Positions 33,454-44,690 of a stretch of 64,000 nt of DNA are shown in pieces. Position numbers and translations under genes: made by a program. Source of the DNA: Reticulitermes speratus (lineage: Eukaryota > Arthropoda > Insecta > Blattodea > Rhinotermitidae). The stretch spans positions 49,811,630 to 49,875,629 of the forward strand of contig JAJKFL010000003.1 of assembly GCA_021186555.1 (NCBI GenBank). The letters run 5' to 3'. Within the stretch, counting starts at the first letter, position 1; each line of letters opens with the position of its first letter. The notes beneath the pieces are model-generated. The model ran no database searches, was not told the DNA's origin, and saw only the letters and a list, made by a program, of their open reading frames with translations.

Positions 33454-36400
33454 CTGCAAATTTATACAACAATAGAGAGTAGTAATTATACATCAATGCA
33501 GAATACAAATACAGCGAAAACATTTGACACCTTTCTCTTTAAATGCAATGACATTTAAAATATAATACTGAAGAACAATTAATTCAGAACACTGATCACA
33601 GTAAGACTAAATGTATGGTAAATACTGAATTATTTTCAGAGTACTAACAAATATTAGTATAGTCAGTCATGGGGGTACTTACCAAGAAGTCTGCATACTA
33701 AAGAAAAATGGACAGACACATGTGAGTATCAGTGTTGAGGTTCTCATGGCAGTGAATATTAAAAGTGTAGTCTTCTGGCATGTGACACCATGTGGTTTGG
33801 CACTTTGGTACCAACATTTCAGAGGAACCTGTTGCATGCATATTCTACCTTGAAGATGGAGGCAGCAGGTACTTCCAAAACATTGACACTCATCTGCTGG
33901 ACCACACAGCATCATATTCCAAAAAACCATAACCTTAAAGATATGGAAGAACCTTAAAGATATGGAAGTTTCTTGAATGTTAGAAGTGGTAATCATTATT
34001 TGATCAAAATCCTCATGTTAAAGGAAATATTATAAAACTACTAAATTAATAAGTTATAAATTTGAGGATTATTTCTTACCTGTAGTTGATGTGTGCTGAG
34101 TCAAACATTTTTTTGGCAGCTTTTGTCGTTGGCTTATGTTCATGTTTGTCCGATTTGTAGACAACTTCACGGATTCCAGACTGAATTATAATCTTGGCAC
34201 ATTCATTACACGGAAATAGTGAAACATATATGGTGCACTTCTTAACAGATGCTGAGTTTCTGTTCACAATTGCATTCATTTCAGCATGGCAAACTGAAAT
34301 ATGATTTTTAATTTTCTGTTAATCTTTAATATGTTCTCCATAACTGTACTTTATTGAAATTGTCTAGGCATAAAATGACAAAAGCAAACACTGGTTTACT
34401 TTTGAAGTTCTCACAGCAGTGACTGGAAATACTATCATCTGGGATATGACACCGTGTAGTCTGGTATAAATTCACCAGTGTTTTGGAAGAACCTGTTGCT
34501 CCCATCGTCAGGGTGCAATAATAAGCCACGCAAGGGAAAATACTGTAGTATATAGGTAAAATGAGAATGGCCAGGTATTGAGGTCTTTAGATGGGTGGAT
34601 GGGGCTGTTTTGGCGGAGCACAGACGAGCTGAGGAAAGGGAAATACAGCACAAGGTGAAGGCCAGAAGGGGATTAAATGCTAGTGATGCATGTGTAGGTG
34701 TTCACAGAGTCTGAGGAAGGGGGACCAGTGAAGTGCGGTTAGGAACTGAGGATGACAGGAGGGAAAAGATATGAAATGGGAGACAGGATGCCAGGGTGAT
34801 AAAAAGAGAAAGCAGCACTTACGTGAAGGTATTTGTGCAGGGTAGTGAAGAAGAAGTGGGATGGGGGGGGGGGGGCATGGACTGGATTGATATGGCTCAG
34901 GATAGGGACAGGTGACGGGCTCTTGTGAATGTGGTAATGAACGTTTGGGTTCCATAAGACGCGGGGAATTTCTTGACTAGCTGACGACCTGTTAGCTTCA
35001 CAAGAAGGACTGTGCTCCGTGGAGTTAGTTAGTTATTTAGCGAAGAAGAAGAGGTGACAATGATCTTCAGGCTCAGGCTTGCTCATAATTGATTTGCATG
35101 AAATTTTATATGTACAGTGAAGTCCCCATTTGAGGTGTCTTTGAGGTTCAATGGAGGGCCTGGGGTAGCGTAATTGGTATAGTGACTACACTTCGGGCTG
35201 TATGGTCTGGAGTTCGACACGCAGTTGGGGAAAGAGATTTTTCTCTTTTCCAAAATCCAGACCAGCTCTGAGGCCTCCTGTTCAATGGGTAACCAGATTA
35301 TCTCTGGTGGGTAATGTGGCTGGGGTGTGAAGTTAACTACTCGCCTACGTATGGTGCTGAGGTTAAGAATGAATGGAGCTATACCTGTACTCTGCCTATA
35401 TGCCTTAATGGCTTGGACAGGGAAACTTTTTTTTTTTTTGTTTTTTTTTTTTCTTTTCTTTAATTTGAATAAGGTGCAGTGGATGTGAATACTAAATTGT
35501 GGAGGCTACCGACTTGCGATCATTGATACAGGACATTAAATGAGCGGAAATCTTTAATTTTGGAATACTAAATGGCACTTCCACTGTAGTCAGTTTCTCT
35601 CCATTTATGACAAAGTAAAATATTACATTTCTGAGCACTGAAATTTCAGTGTCACCAGGTAATAAAACTACACAGTCTAATTCACTGTGCAAACTTGCTG
35701 ACACTCCAGTTGTCATATACAGTAAAACCCCTATTTAATTAATTACTGGGGGATTAGAATATATTTCACTAAATCAAGGTTTTCATTAAATGGAAGTTAT
35801 ATTGTTTATATGGAGCTGTTGTCGGGACATGAAAAAATCATCACTAAATCCGTGAACATTAAATCGGGGTTTTACTGTACTTTGTATACACATTGAAGGT
35901 AATCAAGTACCATAAAGTAACAAGAGGCATGTGTGACAAGACAGTACCACAAGGTTCTGGTTCTGGATTATTCATCAGAACTTGACAGCTGTGGTACATA
36001 CATGCAGGAGGACATCCTGAATTAGAACAGAACAGAATGGAATGTTCATTGATACAAGTTGTACAGAGGACTGTGTCAGCTGCTGCCAGTTATTGGTAGT
36101 ATGCAGCCCTCATATTATCAAGTATATTAACAGTACCCTAAACTATACAGCACCTGGTTAAATTACTCTTGTTACAGTAAATAACTTTACTCTTTCAACC
36201 TCTACTCCTGGCACTTGATTTTGCACTTGGTTTTCCCATTTACATCTGAACTAATATAATATTTCTCCTGAATTTTTAATTCTGTAGTTTTACTAGACCT
36301 CATTGCTTTTTTTGTTTGCTATCCCTTCATTAATACTGAACCATTTACTGCTCAGAAGTTGATCTATCCACCTCTTCATTTCTGGACATTTGAAACGAAT

Positions 36401-37394
36401 GTGAATGGCATGATGTTTGCTCTGTGTGTAGGGGGCATTCCCCTCAGTTTCCAAATCCCATTCTAAACCATGCTATCCCACTTCTGTTCGTTACTGGGCA
36501 GCAGACTGCGTATTCCTGTCTCCCACACGACTTTCATTTCACAATATGATATTAATGACCTCTTCTGTGTTATGTTCACTACATTAATCTCGTTCTGTAT
36601 CTTGTTGCATCTTGCTTTGATCATTATGTATGTAATGTGCATTTCCATCCCTCTCTTGGGCTTAGCCAAATGTATTCCCAGTCTGACTTTTTCTAGCTCA
36701 TCCCTCAATTTCCGTTTCCAACTTCTGATTTTGTGCTGCCTATCTGCCAATCATGGCAGCATCTTAACAAGTTCATCCTTTTCCATCTGCATAATTGTTA
36801 GCCAGTATTTCACTACCAAACATAATATCTTACCTCTGCTGTTATCTGTGCCAAGCTTCAATTCTGCTGCACAATTTGTTGCAAATTTGGGCATCTTTAG
36901 TACTTGCTTGCAAAATCTCTTCTGGATCCCATCAATTCCTTTCCACCCCACCCCACATCCAAACTTTTGCGCCATACAACAATCAGGATTGAGCAAAAAC
37001 TTGTTTTTACATTGGAAAACGTATAAAAACCCACTTTCTTTGAGTGCTGTTACATAATGCCTTAATTTTAATGTCTGCATTAATTTTCTTCATTATAAAG
37101 AATTGATAATTTACATCAGATGATTATGAGTTTGACTGTGCACGTCTCTTACCGTATAAAGATTTTGTGTGAAGTTTAGACCGTGCTTTCTTGTTCTTGC
37201 TCCATGGAAACTGATCATCACTGCAGCGATTAGGCATGCCATTATATCCGATACTAACAATTCTCTTATCTTCATTCACAATGCAAGCTCCAACTTGGGA
37301 ACATGGGTCCTTGCTTCTCTTTGCTGCCAGGAATGCAGTAGCCATGAAATAATCATCCCAGCTCAAGACATCTTCCCGTTTCTTGTTCATGTCT
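33369..37394 (-). CDS. DCTD: Deoxycytidylate (dCMP) deaminase, copy A
   Basis: Converts dCMP to dUMP in the cytosol, feeding thymidylate synthesis; allosteric in animals (family knowledge). Minus-strand exons 37394-37153, 34293-34080 and 33453-33369 join with correct phases to about 179 residues, close to the human length of 178. Motifs: [48 protein letters not shown], the zinc-site HAE (from [10 protein letters not shown] at the exon junction) and FPCNECAK, then [13 protein letters not shown]. An ATG (37388-37390) lies where human DCTD begins, but the exon opens at a splice acceptor (ccttcacag), so an upstream exon exists. The segment [14 protein letters not shown] differs from copy B and from the family. 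Stop at 33369-33371. Confidence 0.92.
34080..34293 (-). CDS. DCTD: DCTD copy A, catalytic exon
   Basis: 214 bp, acceptor catatttcag, donor ctacag|gtaag. Holds the zinc ligands: CHAE and PCNEC, with YVSLF before and [19 protein letters not shown] after. All expected cytidine/dCMP deaminase zinc-site residues are present. Confidence 0.92.
34876..35034 (+). mobile_element. RTE LINE 3' end (copy A)
   Basis: Starts after a G run at catggactggattgatatgg and runs through gataggga, cggggaatttcttgactagc to a ggagttagttagtt tail. The same fragment is in copy B. Confidence 0.75.
35155..35460 (+). mobile_element. tRNA-headed SINE, type 1 (copy A)
   Basis: Diverged head (ggggtagcgtaattggtata; ctggagttcgacacg as B box), shared central domain gtaatgtggctggggtgtga and tail tacctgtactctgcctat, followed by a T-rich run. 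Also in copy B. Confidence 0.75.
35720..35877. mobile_element. pogo-like MITE (copy A)
   Basis: 158 bp between TA dinucleotides; terminal inverted repeats CAGTAAAACCCCTATTTAAT and CAGTAAAACCCCGATTTAAT (one mismatch). A pogo/Tigger-like terminus. Copy B keeps it at 57573-57730. Confidence 0.85.
36310..37080 (-). pseudogene. LINE ORF2 C-terminal remnant (CR1/L2-like) (copy A)
   Basis: The minus strand reads [18 protein letters not shown], then [38 protein letters not shown] and, after a break, [15 protein letters not shown]. This order is the post-reverse-transcriptase region of a widespread insect non-LTR element. It is split into two frames with stops and lies in the DCTD first intron. The plus-strand open frame over it is a shadow. 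Confidence 0.75.
37153..37394 (-). CDS. DCTD: DCTD copy A, N-terminal exon
   Basis: 242 bp, acceptor ttccttcacag, donor tacg|gtaaga. Encodes the core beta sheet start (QVGACIVN) and the NGMPNRCSD substrate loop. The candidate start ATG is codon 2 of the exon. Confidence 0.9.
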
Positions 37395-37639
37395 CTGTGA
37401 AGGAATGTTTTAACTGTGTCAGCAGGAAAATACTTTGTCTATATAAATGCCTATTTATATTTGGCATGACAGTGCTTGGAAATGAATTATATAATTATTT
37501 ACATAACAATACTGTCAGTAACTAAGTATGTGTTCAACTGTCGTGAACACAGTGAAGAATGCAAACATCAAAAGATAAAGACAGCTGATAAATCCCTGTA
37601 AGTATGACAAGTTCACGTACATATTTAGGAGCGAACGAC

Positions 37640-38320
37640 ACACTAATAAGTCTAACTTGCATGCATGAAGAAATTACAAGCAGATGGAACTCAGGGAGTG
37701 TCTGCTACCATCTGGTCTAGAGTCTTTTGTCTTCCCATTTGCTGTCTAAGAATATAAAGATTAAAAATATACAAAATTATAATTTTTCCTGTTTTTATAC
37801 AGGCGTGAAGCTTTGCCCCTCACACAGGCTGAGGGTGTTTGAGAATAGGTTGCCAAGTTAGATATTTAGGCCTAAGAGGAGGGAAGTTACAGGAAATTAA
37901 AAAAATTGCATAATGAGGAGCTTCTTGATTGTTATTTTTTTTCCTATGGCTCAGCCCCTAGGGGGCCTACGCCTCCTAATTTTTTTCGAGTTTTCGCGAT
38001 CACACACTCGGTAGGACTCCTCTGGATGAGGGACCAGCTCGTCGCAGAGACCTCTACCTGACAACACACAACACTCACAAGGGACAGACATCGATGCCCC
38101 CCGGTGGGATTCGAACCCACAATCCCAGCAAGCAAGATGGCCGTAGACCCATGCCTTAGACCGTGCGGCCACTGGGATCGGCCATGATGGTTATACCTCA
38201 CCAAATATTATTTGGATAATCAAATCAAGGAGGATGAGATGGGCAGGACATGTGGCATGTATAGGGGAGAAAAGAAATGCATGCCGGGTTTTCATATCAG
38301 TTGTAAAATATGTATTGGCC
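37640..38320 (+). pseudogene. RTE LINE ORF2 tail, split by a SINE (copy A)
   Basis: Matches the RTE tail: gaaattacaagcagatggaa, ctttgcccctcacacaggct (LTLREEHRL region), gagggtgtttgagaatagg, then a SINE at 37936-38184, then caccaaatattatttggata and gatgggcaggacatgtggca. Inactive. Confidence 0.75.
37936..38184 (-). mobile_element. tRNA-headed SINE, type 2, nested in RTE (copy A)
   Basis: Minus-strand copy with its A tail at the left and the tRNA head at the right (B box complement gtgggattcgaacccac at about 38103). Flanked by TGATTGTTAT / TGATGGTTAT (one mismatch). Confidence 0.85.
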
Positions 38321-38607
38321 TACTATTGCTGTGCAAGACTGCTGACGCACGAAACAACAGATCACATCCAGATGAAGACTATACTTAAAATGAATCTATT
38401 TTTGACAGTGGCATTTCATCCACCACAAAAGTAACAAGTTTACAGGCGTTCCTCAATCCCATGACCTTCATCTGTTTAAAATAAGGCACAGCCAGGGTTG
38501 TGCTGCCAAAATTTTGACCACTAGTTCAGATATTTGTCAATACGTGCCACTATTTTATTAGCATACTTTACAGTATGGAATGGTTATTTATAATTTATCC
38601 ACATTTT

Positions 38608-38955
38608 GTGGAACCCGAAGGTTCATTACCGCATTCACAAGAGCCCTCCACCTGTCCCAATCCTGAGCCAGATCAATCCAGTCCATGCCCCCCATCCCAC
38701 TTTTTGAAGATTCATTGTAATATTATCCTCCCTTCTATGCCTAGGTCTTTCAAGTGGTCCCTTTCCCTTAGGTCTCCCCACCAAAACCCTGTGTGCGCCA
38801 CTCCTGTCTCCCATACATGCCCTGCCCGTCCCATTCTTGATTTTATCCCCCAAATATTTGGTGAGGGGTACAGATTATAAAGTTCCTCGTTATGTTGTCT
38901 TTTCCTCTCCCATGTTAACTTGTCCTTCTTAGGCCAAATATCTTCCAGGATGAGC
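38608..38955 (-). pseudogene. RTE LINE ORF2 tail (copy A)
   Basis: The minus strand reads [43 protein letters not shown] and a decayed end. Opposite orientation to the RTE remnant just to its left. Confidence 0.75.
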
Positions 38956-39179
38956 AAAAGGTGTTTTGAATATAATGCTTTCAAATTCCATATCAGGTGT
39001 AAGTACAGATAAACATAATGTCACATCACCGTGAAGTTTGTGTGCCGTGCGAGCTGTTCGGTTGGTTGTCCATTTTTCACTTAATTTATCGTACAGCACT
39101 GTAAGAAAGAAAACCTTTGTTAGCAGGGTCATACAGATTAGGTTATACTGCGTGTTTCATGAGTTATGGCTATTTTGTA

Positions 39180-39440
39180 GGTCCTTGTGATCGAAAAACT
39201 TCCTGTCAACATGGGTCCTATTCTCTATGGTTATGGTACTATCGGCGTTTTTTAATTCTCGTAAACGCGCTAATGTGAATGGCGCCTACACGCAAAGTGA
39301 CCTTGAACCAGTTTAGCGTCTACCACAGAATGGCGGGCGATGCAAACACATTCAGGCTCTTGCATGCGCAGTATTCACAACCTAGCGACGAGAGCGTTTT
39401 GGTTGAGGGTGGGGTTTTTGAAAATCTGCTTTAAACACAG
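39180..39440. promoter_or_regulatory. Possible DCTD promoter (copy A)
   Basis: A CpG-containing island in CpG-poor surroundings, upstream of DCTD on the minus strand, conserved in copy B (61030-61260). It contains cttgcatgcgcag, close to an NRF-1-type site, and cgtaaacgcgc. A first DCTD exon or a divergent + strand exon could start here; neither was proved. Confidence 0.35.
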
Positions 39441-39623
39441 ATCAGTGTGGATTAAAGACAGTTTCTGTCATGACGTAAAATATATCAGGTACTGTGTTTA
39501 TTCGTAAGACAGACTACAGAATGATGACTGTGTTTAATATTATACTCCATATATTTTCAGTAATTCTTTCCTTTTATTCTAAGATTCAAGAGGCCGTAAC
39601 CGTTCAAAATATGGCACGTTTTT

Positions 39624-39809
39624 ATGAACTTTTTTTATTACAAAGACCTAGAGAATCGTATACAGTTATGTCCACAAATCATGAATCATCCTGTAGCTCG
39701 GTTTATGGCAAAGGTGGGGGAATATCCATCACTTAAGTGGGAATGGCTCCACAGGGTGCAGTGCAGGAACTGCGGAGAAGGCAGAAACATAAATTCATTA
39801 CGAAAATAG
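39624..39809 (+). CDS. Hypothetical + strand ORF, possible exon
   Basis: A 61-codon frame opposite the DCTD promoter region: begins MNFFYYKDLENR, then CPQIMNHPVARFMAKVGEYP and LKWEWLHRVQC. I do not recognise the protein, though its composition looks coding. A possible donor (aaag|gtgggg) lies inside. In copy B the same frame is cut by a hAT element after codon SLK. It could equally be chance. Confidence 0.25.
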   Translation: MNFFYYKDLENRIQLCPQIMNHPVARFMAKVGEYPSLKWEWLHRVQCRNCGEGRNINSLRK

Positions 39810-39820
39810 CAAGCAAATAG

Positions 39821-40126
39821 GGTACGCGGTGGCGCAGTTGGTTGAGGCACTGCGCTACAAACCGGAACGTCGCGGGTTCGATTCCCGATGGTGTCTCTGG
39901 ACTTTTTCACTGACATAATCGTTTCGGTCGCACTATGGCCCTGGGGTCGACTCAGCCTCTAACAGAAATGAGTACCGGGAATCTTTCCTGGGGGGTAGAG
40001 GCGGCCGGTGCGTAGGGTGACAACCTTACCACCTTCATGTGCCGATTGTCTAAAAACCTGGGAGCCTCGACGTCCTGGAGCCCTAAGGGCCTTCCTAGGC
40101 CTGTATGGGACTGCTTTACCTTTACC
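39821..40126 (+). mobile_element. tRNA-headed SINE, type 3
   Basis: Head gcggtggcgcagttggttga with B box cgcgggttcgattcccg; body tggggtcgactcagcctcta and gtagaggcggccggtgcgta; ends ctgctttacctttacc. Well preserved, with clear similarity to 31866-32162. Confidence 0.85.
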
Positions 40127-40920
40127 ACTGTCCTCACACTCAGCATTGCCATTATTTCGAGAATTTCTGATCGGAATTACCCCCAACCGACATTTTGAGA
40201 GCTAAGGGAGGCTGCGTCTTCTGTAGTGATCTTTCACGTTTGAAACTGGTACTGTATGTTATTACATATCATGCATTTGCCTCCTCTACATATCCATATC
40301 GCTCATGAAACAGCAATTTGTCGTAACCCACCGATACACAATTTTACTGGAGACAGAAAAAACTTGGCAGATCCTTCACAGGCCAACGCTTACGCATGTT
40401 ATGTTTTTGCGAAAATATAATGAGAAGCAATTTTTTGTGAACACAACATTTTGACAGAATGTGTGTTTGTAAGCCAACTGTCTAGTAATGCAGGAATCTC
40501 AGTTTGACAAGTTGTGTGGGTTAGGAAAAATTGTTATCTTACGAGCGATACAATTGTGAGTTAAAGAGCATTACTTATCTTACGGAAACTGGCGCTGATT
40601 TCTTAGTAGAAAATGGCAAAAAGAAAGGGAAATTTTAACAAACTACTCTAGTTCTGCCAGTGGTTTATCTCAACTTTTGTCGCCACGGGCCTGCCCAAAT
40701 CAAGTTTCTCTTACTCTTTCCATTCCCGAGAATCGGCAGTGATCGGAATTACCGAATAACTGGAATTTCCCCAGTTTGCCCTGTATTAAATTTGTGTACC
40801 GTATAGCCAAAATCATATTCATATATAATTTTACACGTCTCTTATGATGACAAGACTGGACTTGAATAACTCAAACTCTCCATGAGACTACAGCCAACAC
40901 TACGACTGACAGCTGATTGT
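40127..40920. other. Unassigned non-coding DNA
   Basis: No gene recognised. A tctgatcggaattaccc / gatcggaattaccg pair recurs at about 40170 and 40741. Confidence 0.35.
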
Positions 40921-42472
40921 ACTATGTAACACGATTTTTGTTCCTGGGTAGTAAGTGTTATTTTCTGATTGCTTATATCTAAAAAGTATAGAAAATGGCT
41001 ATTATTTCTCTCAAACTTTGCTTTTGTGACCAGGACAGTGATATTTTGAAATTCACCTATTTCCAATGAGAAAACGGGCGAATTTGCGTCTTTTCCTTCA
41101 CATAAAGTCAGAAATAAAACAACATATGAATGAAAATTAACATGTATTTATACTACAGTTATACAAAAATGACCACAAACATTTAGAAGTGAGTAGCTTT
41201 TCGAGATTTACGACTATACTGTAAATCACTTTCACGAATCAGCCCCCAAATGTAGTCTCCCATCATGTTCTCGTTATACTGTCCTTGGTAGCGACATTCA
41301 AGTCCAGGATATCCTGGTGGAAACGCCCGCCTTGCTCCTCCGAATACGCTCCCGTGTCCTCCTTGAATTTATCAAGATGAGCATCAAGGATATGGACCTT
41401 GAGGGACATTCTGCAGCCCATTTTGCCGCAGTTCTTCACCAGAGTCTAAACCAGCTCCACATAGTTTTCGGCCTTTGTGATTGCCTAGGAAGCCCCTAAC
41501 CACTGCGACAAAGCTGTTCCAAGCCGCTTTCTCCTTCATAGTGAGCATCTTGGGGAATTCCTTGCACTCCAGGATCTTCTTTATCTGTGGTCCGACGAAG
41601 ACGCCGGCTTTGACCTTTGCCTCAGACAGCTTCGGGAAGAAGTCTCGCAGGTACTCGAAGGCTGCCGACTCCTTATCTAAAGCTGTGCCAAATTGTTTCA
41701 TAAATCCCAATTTGATGTGTAGTGGTGGCATCAGCACCTTCCGAGGGTCCACCAGTGGCTCCTACTTTACGATGTTCTTCCCCACAGAGAACTCGGTCCA
41801 CTGTGGCCAGTCCCGCCAGTGGTAGTGCGCCTTGGTGTCCCTGCTATCCCAAAGGCAAAGATAGCAGGGAAACTTGGTAAAACCGCCTTGGAGACCCATC
41901 AGGAATGCCAACATTTTGAGGGTTCCGATGACCTCCCAACCGTACTCATCATACTTCAAGGCGTCTAGCAAGTTCTTGATGCTGTTGTAATCCTCTTTGA
42001 AGTGCACCGAGTGAGCCAGAGGAAGAGACAGGTACTTGTTCCCGTTATGGAGTAGCACGGCTTTGTGGCTCCTGGATGAGCTGTCAATGAAGAGGCACCA
42101 CTCGTCCGGGTTACAGGCGATTCCAATTGCCTCGAACAGACCGGTCACATTGTGGCAGAAGCAGAGCCCATCTTGACGGGCGAAGAAGCTGGAAAAAGCT
42201 TGGTGACGCTTCCTCTGATCTGTGACTTGCACACTTTCATCCAACAAGTTCCACTGCTTGAACCTAGACGTCAAAAGCTCGGCATTGGACTTGGTGAGAT
42301 CAACATCTCTGATCAAGTCGTTGAGGTCTTTCAATTTCAAAATATCACTGTTCTGGTCACAAAAGCAAAGTTTGTGGGAAATAATGGCCATTTTCTATAC
42401 TTTTGAGGCATAAGAAATTAGGAAATAACAGTTACTCAGGAACAAAAAATAAATAAAAATTTGTTACATAGT
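40921..42472 (-). mobile_element. Decayed arthropod DNA element with long inverted ends
   Basis: About 130-bp inverted arms (40921-41053 and 42332-42472; e.g. actatgtaac...tttgttcctg against its complement) enclose a decayed gene. The arms include the start of the coding frame (MAIIS.KLCFCDQ.SDIL), so both ends carry an ATG facing inward. Target duplication not clear. Confidence 0.7.
41183..42391 (-). pseudogene. DDE-like transposon protein, nonsense and frameshift broken
   Basis: Minus-strand reading gives a repeat-borne protein I recall from many arthropod genomes: WCLFIDSSSRSHKAVLLHNG, YGWEVIGTLKMLAFLMGLQG, FPCYLCLWDSRDTKAHYHW, LMPPLHIKLGFMKQF, AWNSFVAVVRGFLGN and, at the end, GQYNENMMGDYIWGLIRESD. 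The C-x2-C...H cluster and acidic residues suggest an RNase H-like transposase, but the superfamily is not assigned. Damage: TGG to TAG at about 41765, a second in-frame TAG and two frameshifts. Stop at 41183-41185. Confidence 0.75.
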
Positions 42473-43017
42473 GTTATTCGACCACATCTGTCTCTATAAA
42501 TGCTACTTACCTAAACAGTGTCAGACTCGCTGTTGATTGGTATGATCTCTGGTTAAAGATGGATCCGGTTGTGTAGGAGTCTGAGGATCCGCAGTTATAT
42601 ACAGCGGTAATTCCTCGTTATCTCCCGCAGATCATCTGACCATAGATAAGTCAACGTTACTGATTGGACAATTTTAAGAACAGACATCCCATTTGTCTCG
42701 TCAAATCACAAACATGTATTTTAAAGGCCAGTCACACACAACACAAAGTTTATGTTTCTTTTACAGGCAACATGTTTCGGCTCTATTCTGAGCCGTCATC
42801 ACGACTTTTCTAAGAGCGGTGATACAGAAAGTTTAAAGCTGCATTAGGATGGAGATCTCCCCTTTACATTAAAATACATTATAAATGTATATAAATATGT
42901 CAAGGGCTGTTTGACAACAAGATGCCTATGTGTAATAAGCTGTGTAAGTTTTAAAAATGTTAGTTAAAAGAGTAAAGCTTTACAAAGCATATGTATGTGT
43001 GTGGCAATGTTTATAAA

Positions 43018-43137
43018 ATAAGTACGCTACCGGATCCAGCAGATATCAGACGAAATATGTGAACATCTATGGGAGAAACAATGCACATCGATTCACATAT
43101 TTCTTCTGATATATGCTGATTCCGGTAGCGTACTTAT
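43018..43137. repeat. Foldback repeat, 46-bp arms
   Basis: Left arm ataagtacgctaccggatcc..., right arm the reverse complement with about four mismatches, around a 29-base centre. The piece at 42720-42850 (acatgtttcggctctattctg) may belong to the same element. Confidence 0.7.
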
Positions 43138-43537
43138 TAATATACCTTGCTCAATGCAGGGTGCGTCTTATCGCTTGTAGTGTCTTATGAGGCGGGCAAT
43201 GCGGTATGTGGTGTTGCCTTTCAGTTCGGTTGCGTGGGCTAGCTCAGGGTGGGCGAGATGAAGTCTTATCGTCAATGGGGATATTGCACAGAGGTAACCC
43301 AGTGCCAGCGATCACGTCGTCCATGCACTCGATGAAACACGTGACGACTTTATAAATGTTTATTGTTAGCTAATAGCTTTGCTATTAATTTGTGATTTAG
43401 CACGGCACTTTAGCATGATCATATCAGTATCGTAGGGATGTCACTTAAGTCTTAAGTCCACACATAAAAATTGTACTTACATTGAATTTCACGGTCTTGC
43501 AGTGGACCGATGAAATTTATATAAAGACTTGCAATAA

Positions 43538-44168
43538 ATTAAGAGCAGATTGAAGTCGGGGAATGCTTTTTATCATTCGGTGCAGAATCTTCTGTCTTCC
43601 AGTTTGCTATCCAAAAATATAAAGATTAAGATATACAGAACTATAATTTTGCCTGTTGTTTTGTATGGGTGTGAAACTTGGTCTCTCACACTGAGGGAGG
43701 AACATAGGCTGAGGGTGTTTGAGAATAGGGTGCTGAGGAGGATATTTGGGCCTAAGAGGGACGAGGTAACGGGAGTGGAGAAGACTACATAAGGAGGAAC
43801 TTAATGATCTGTACTCATCACCAAATATTATTCGGGGGATCAAATCAAGAAGAATGAAATGGGCGGGGCATGTAGCACGTATGGGTGAGGGGAGAGGTGC
43901 ATACAGGACTTTGGTGGGGAGACCTGAGGGTAGGAGACCACTTGGAAGACCCATGCGTAGATGGGAGGATAATATTAAAATGGATCTTCAAGAAGTGGGA
44001 TGGGGGGCCATGGACTGGATTGATATGGCTCAGGATAGGGACAGGTGGTGGGCTCTTGTGAGTGCGGTAATGAACCTTCGGGTTCCATAAAACGCGGGGA
44101 ATTTCTTGACTAGCTGACGACCTGTTAGATTCTCAAGAAGGACTCTGCTCCATGGAGTTAGTTAGTTT
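43538..44168 (+). mobile_element. RTE LINE 3' fragment
   Basis: A 5'-truncated copy of the RTE family, better preserved than most: [46 protein letters not shown], then (frame break) [18 protein letters not shown] and [20 protein letters not shown], ending with a gttagttagttt tail. No catalytic core. Confidence 0.88.
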
Positions 44169-44214
44169 GTTAATACGTTTTGTGCATAAGTATATCAGTT
44201 TAGGGTTATGAAGT

Positions 44215-44690
44215 TTATCGCGAGATTCCGAAAGTTTGTAGAGCTATCAAGTAACGCGTCTATCTGCCTCCGACGTACCAAAAGAAGTCACCGCGTTCGA
44301 GCTCGCGTCGACGGTCTGCCGCCCAAAAAAATCTTCCCTCCTAATTTTAAAATATTCTCATTGGCCAAAACGTGAATTTTGCTGTCCTCCAATAGGCCGA
44401 ATTTAACTTTTTAAAAGTTTGAACCTAATTCGTTAGACCCAGCTGCTCGCTGCAACGCTCTGATTTAATTTGATAGACCCCACGCTCGCAATAAACGAAT
44501 ATCTTGGGGTGGGTTACTTCAAATCTTCCCTTGTCGAGCACGGGATCTCACAAAGAAACACCGCGACATGTCCCTGAAGCGGTAAGTCGCCTCTGTCCTT
44601 CCTAAATTTTCTTCTCTCCCCTAATTTCTAAAGCCGGATGTTGTGCTCATCAAACCGCAATTTGTAAGCTGAAAATAAATAGTTACATCC
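44215..44690 (+). promoter_or_regulatory. Promoter-like patch with possible first exon
   Basis: CpG-containing stretch with inverted CCAAT (cattggcc, 44358) and direct CCAAT (ccaatagg, 44391) boxes, followed at 44571 by ATGTCCCTGAAGCG then GTAAGTCG, a textbook donor. No downstream exon was recognised, so it could also be a solo LTR or chance. Confidence 0.25.

Larger units (their letters stand above)
30720..39766. repeat. Segmental duplication, copy A (contains DCTD)
   Basis: Matches 49185-64000 in order. Left edge cccttcagtgtccctaat (30720) corresponds to cccttcggtgtccctaat (49185); the last comparable base is 39766, matching the window end. From about 32560 to 39766 the copies are nearly identical by eye; left of that they are clearly more diverged. 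Copy A lacks three insertions of copy B and has its own SINE (31866-32162), a 21-bp tandem duplication at about 33931-33970, and roughly 340 bp near 31370-31710 not in copy B. Confidence 0.92.

Noticed and set aside
36470-37057. 195-residue + frame, repeated at 58322-58909
   Set aside because: Antisense shadow of the LINE ORF2 remnant; the minus strand carries the recognisable motifs.
38929-39132. Candidate DCTD first exon starting MTLLTKV
   Set aside because: The only nearby donor (aag|gttttc) is poor and the phase does not fit the downstream exon.
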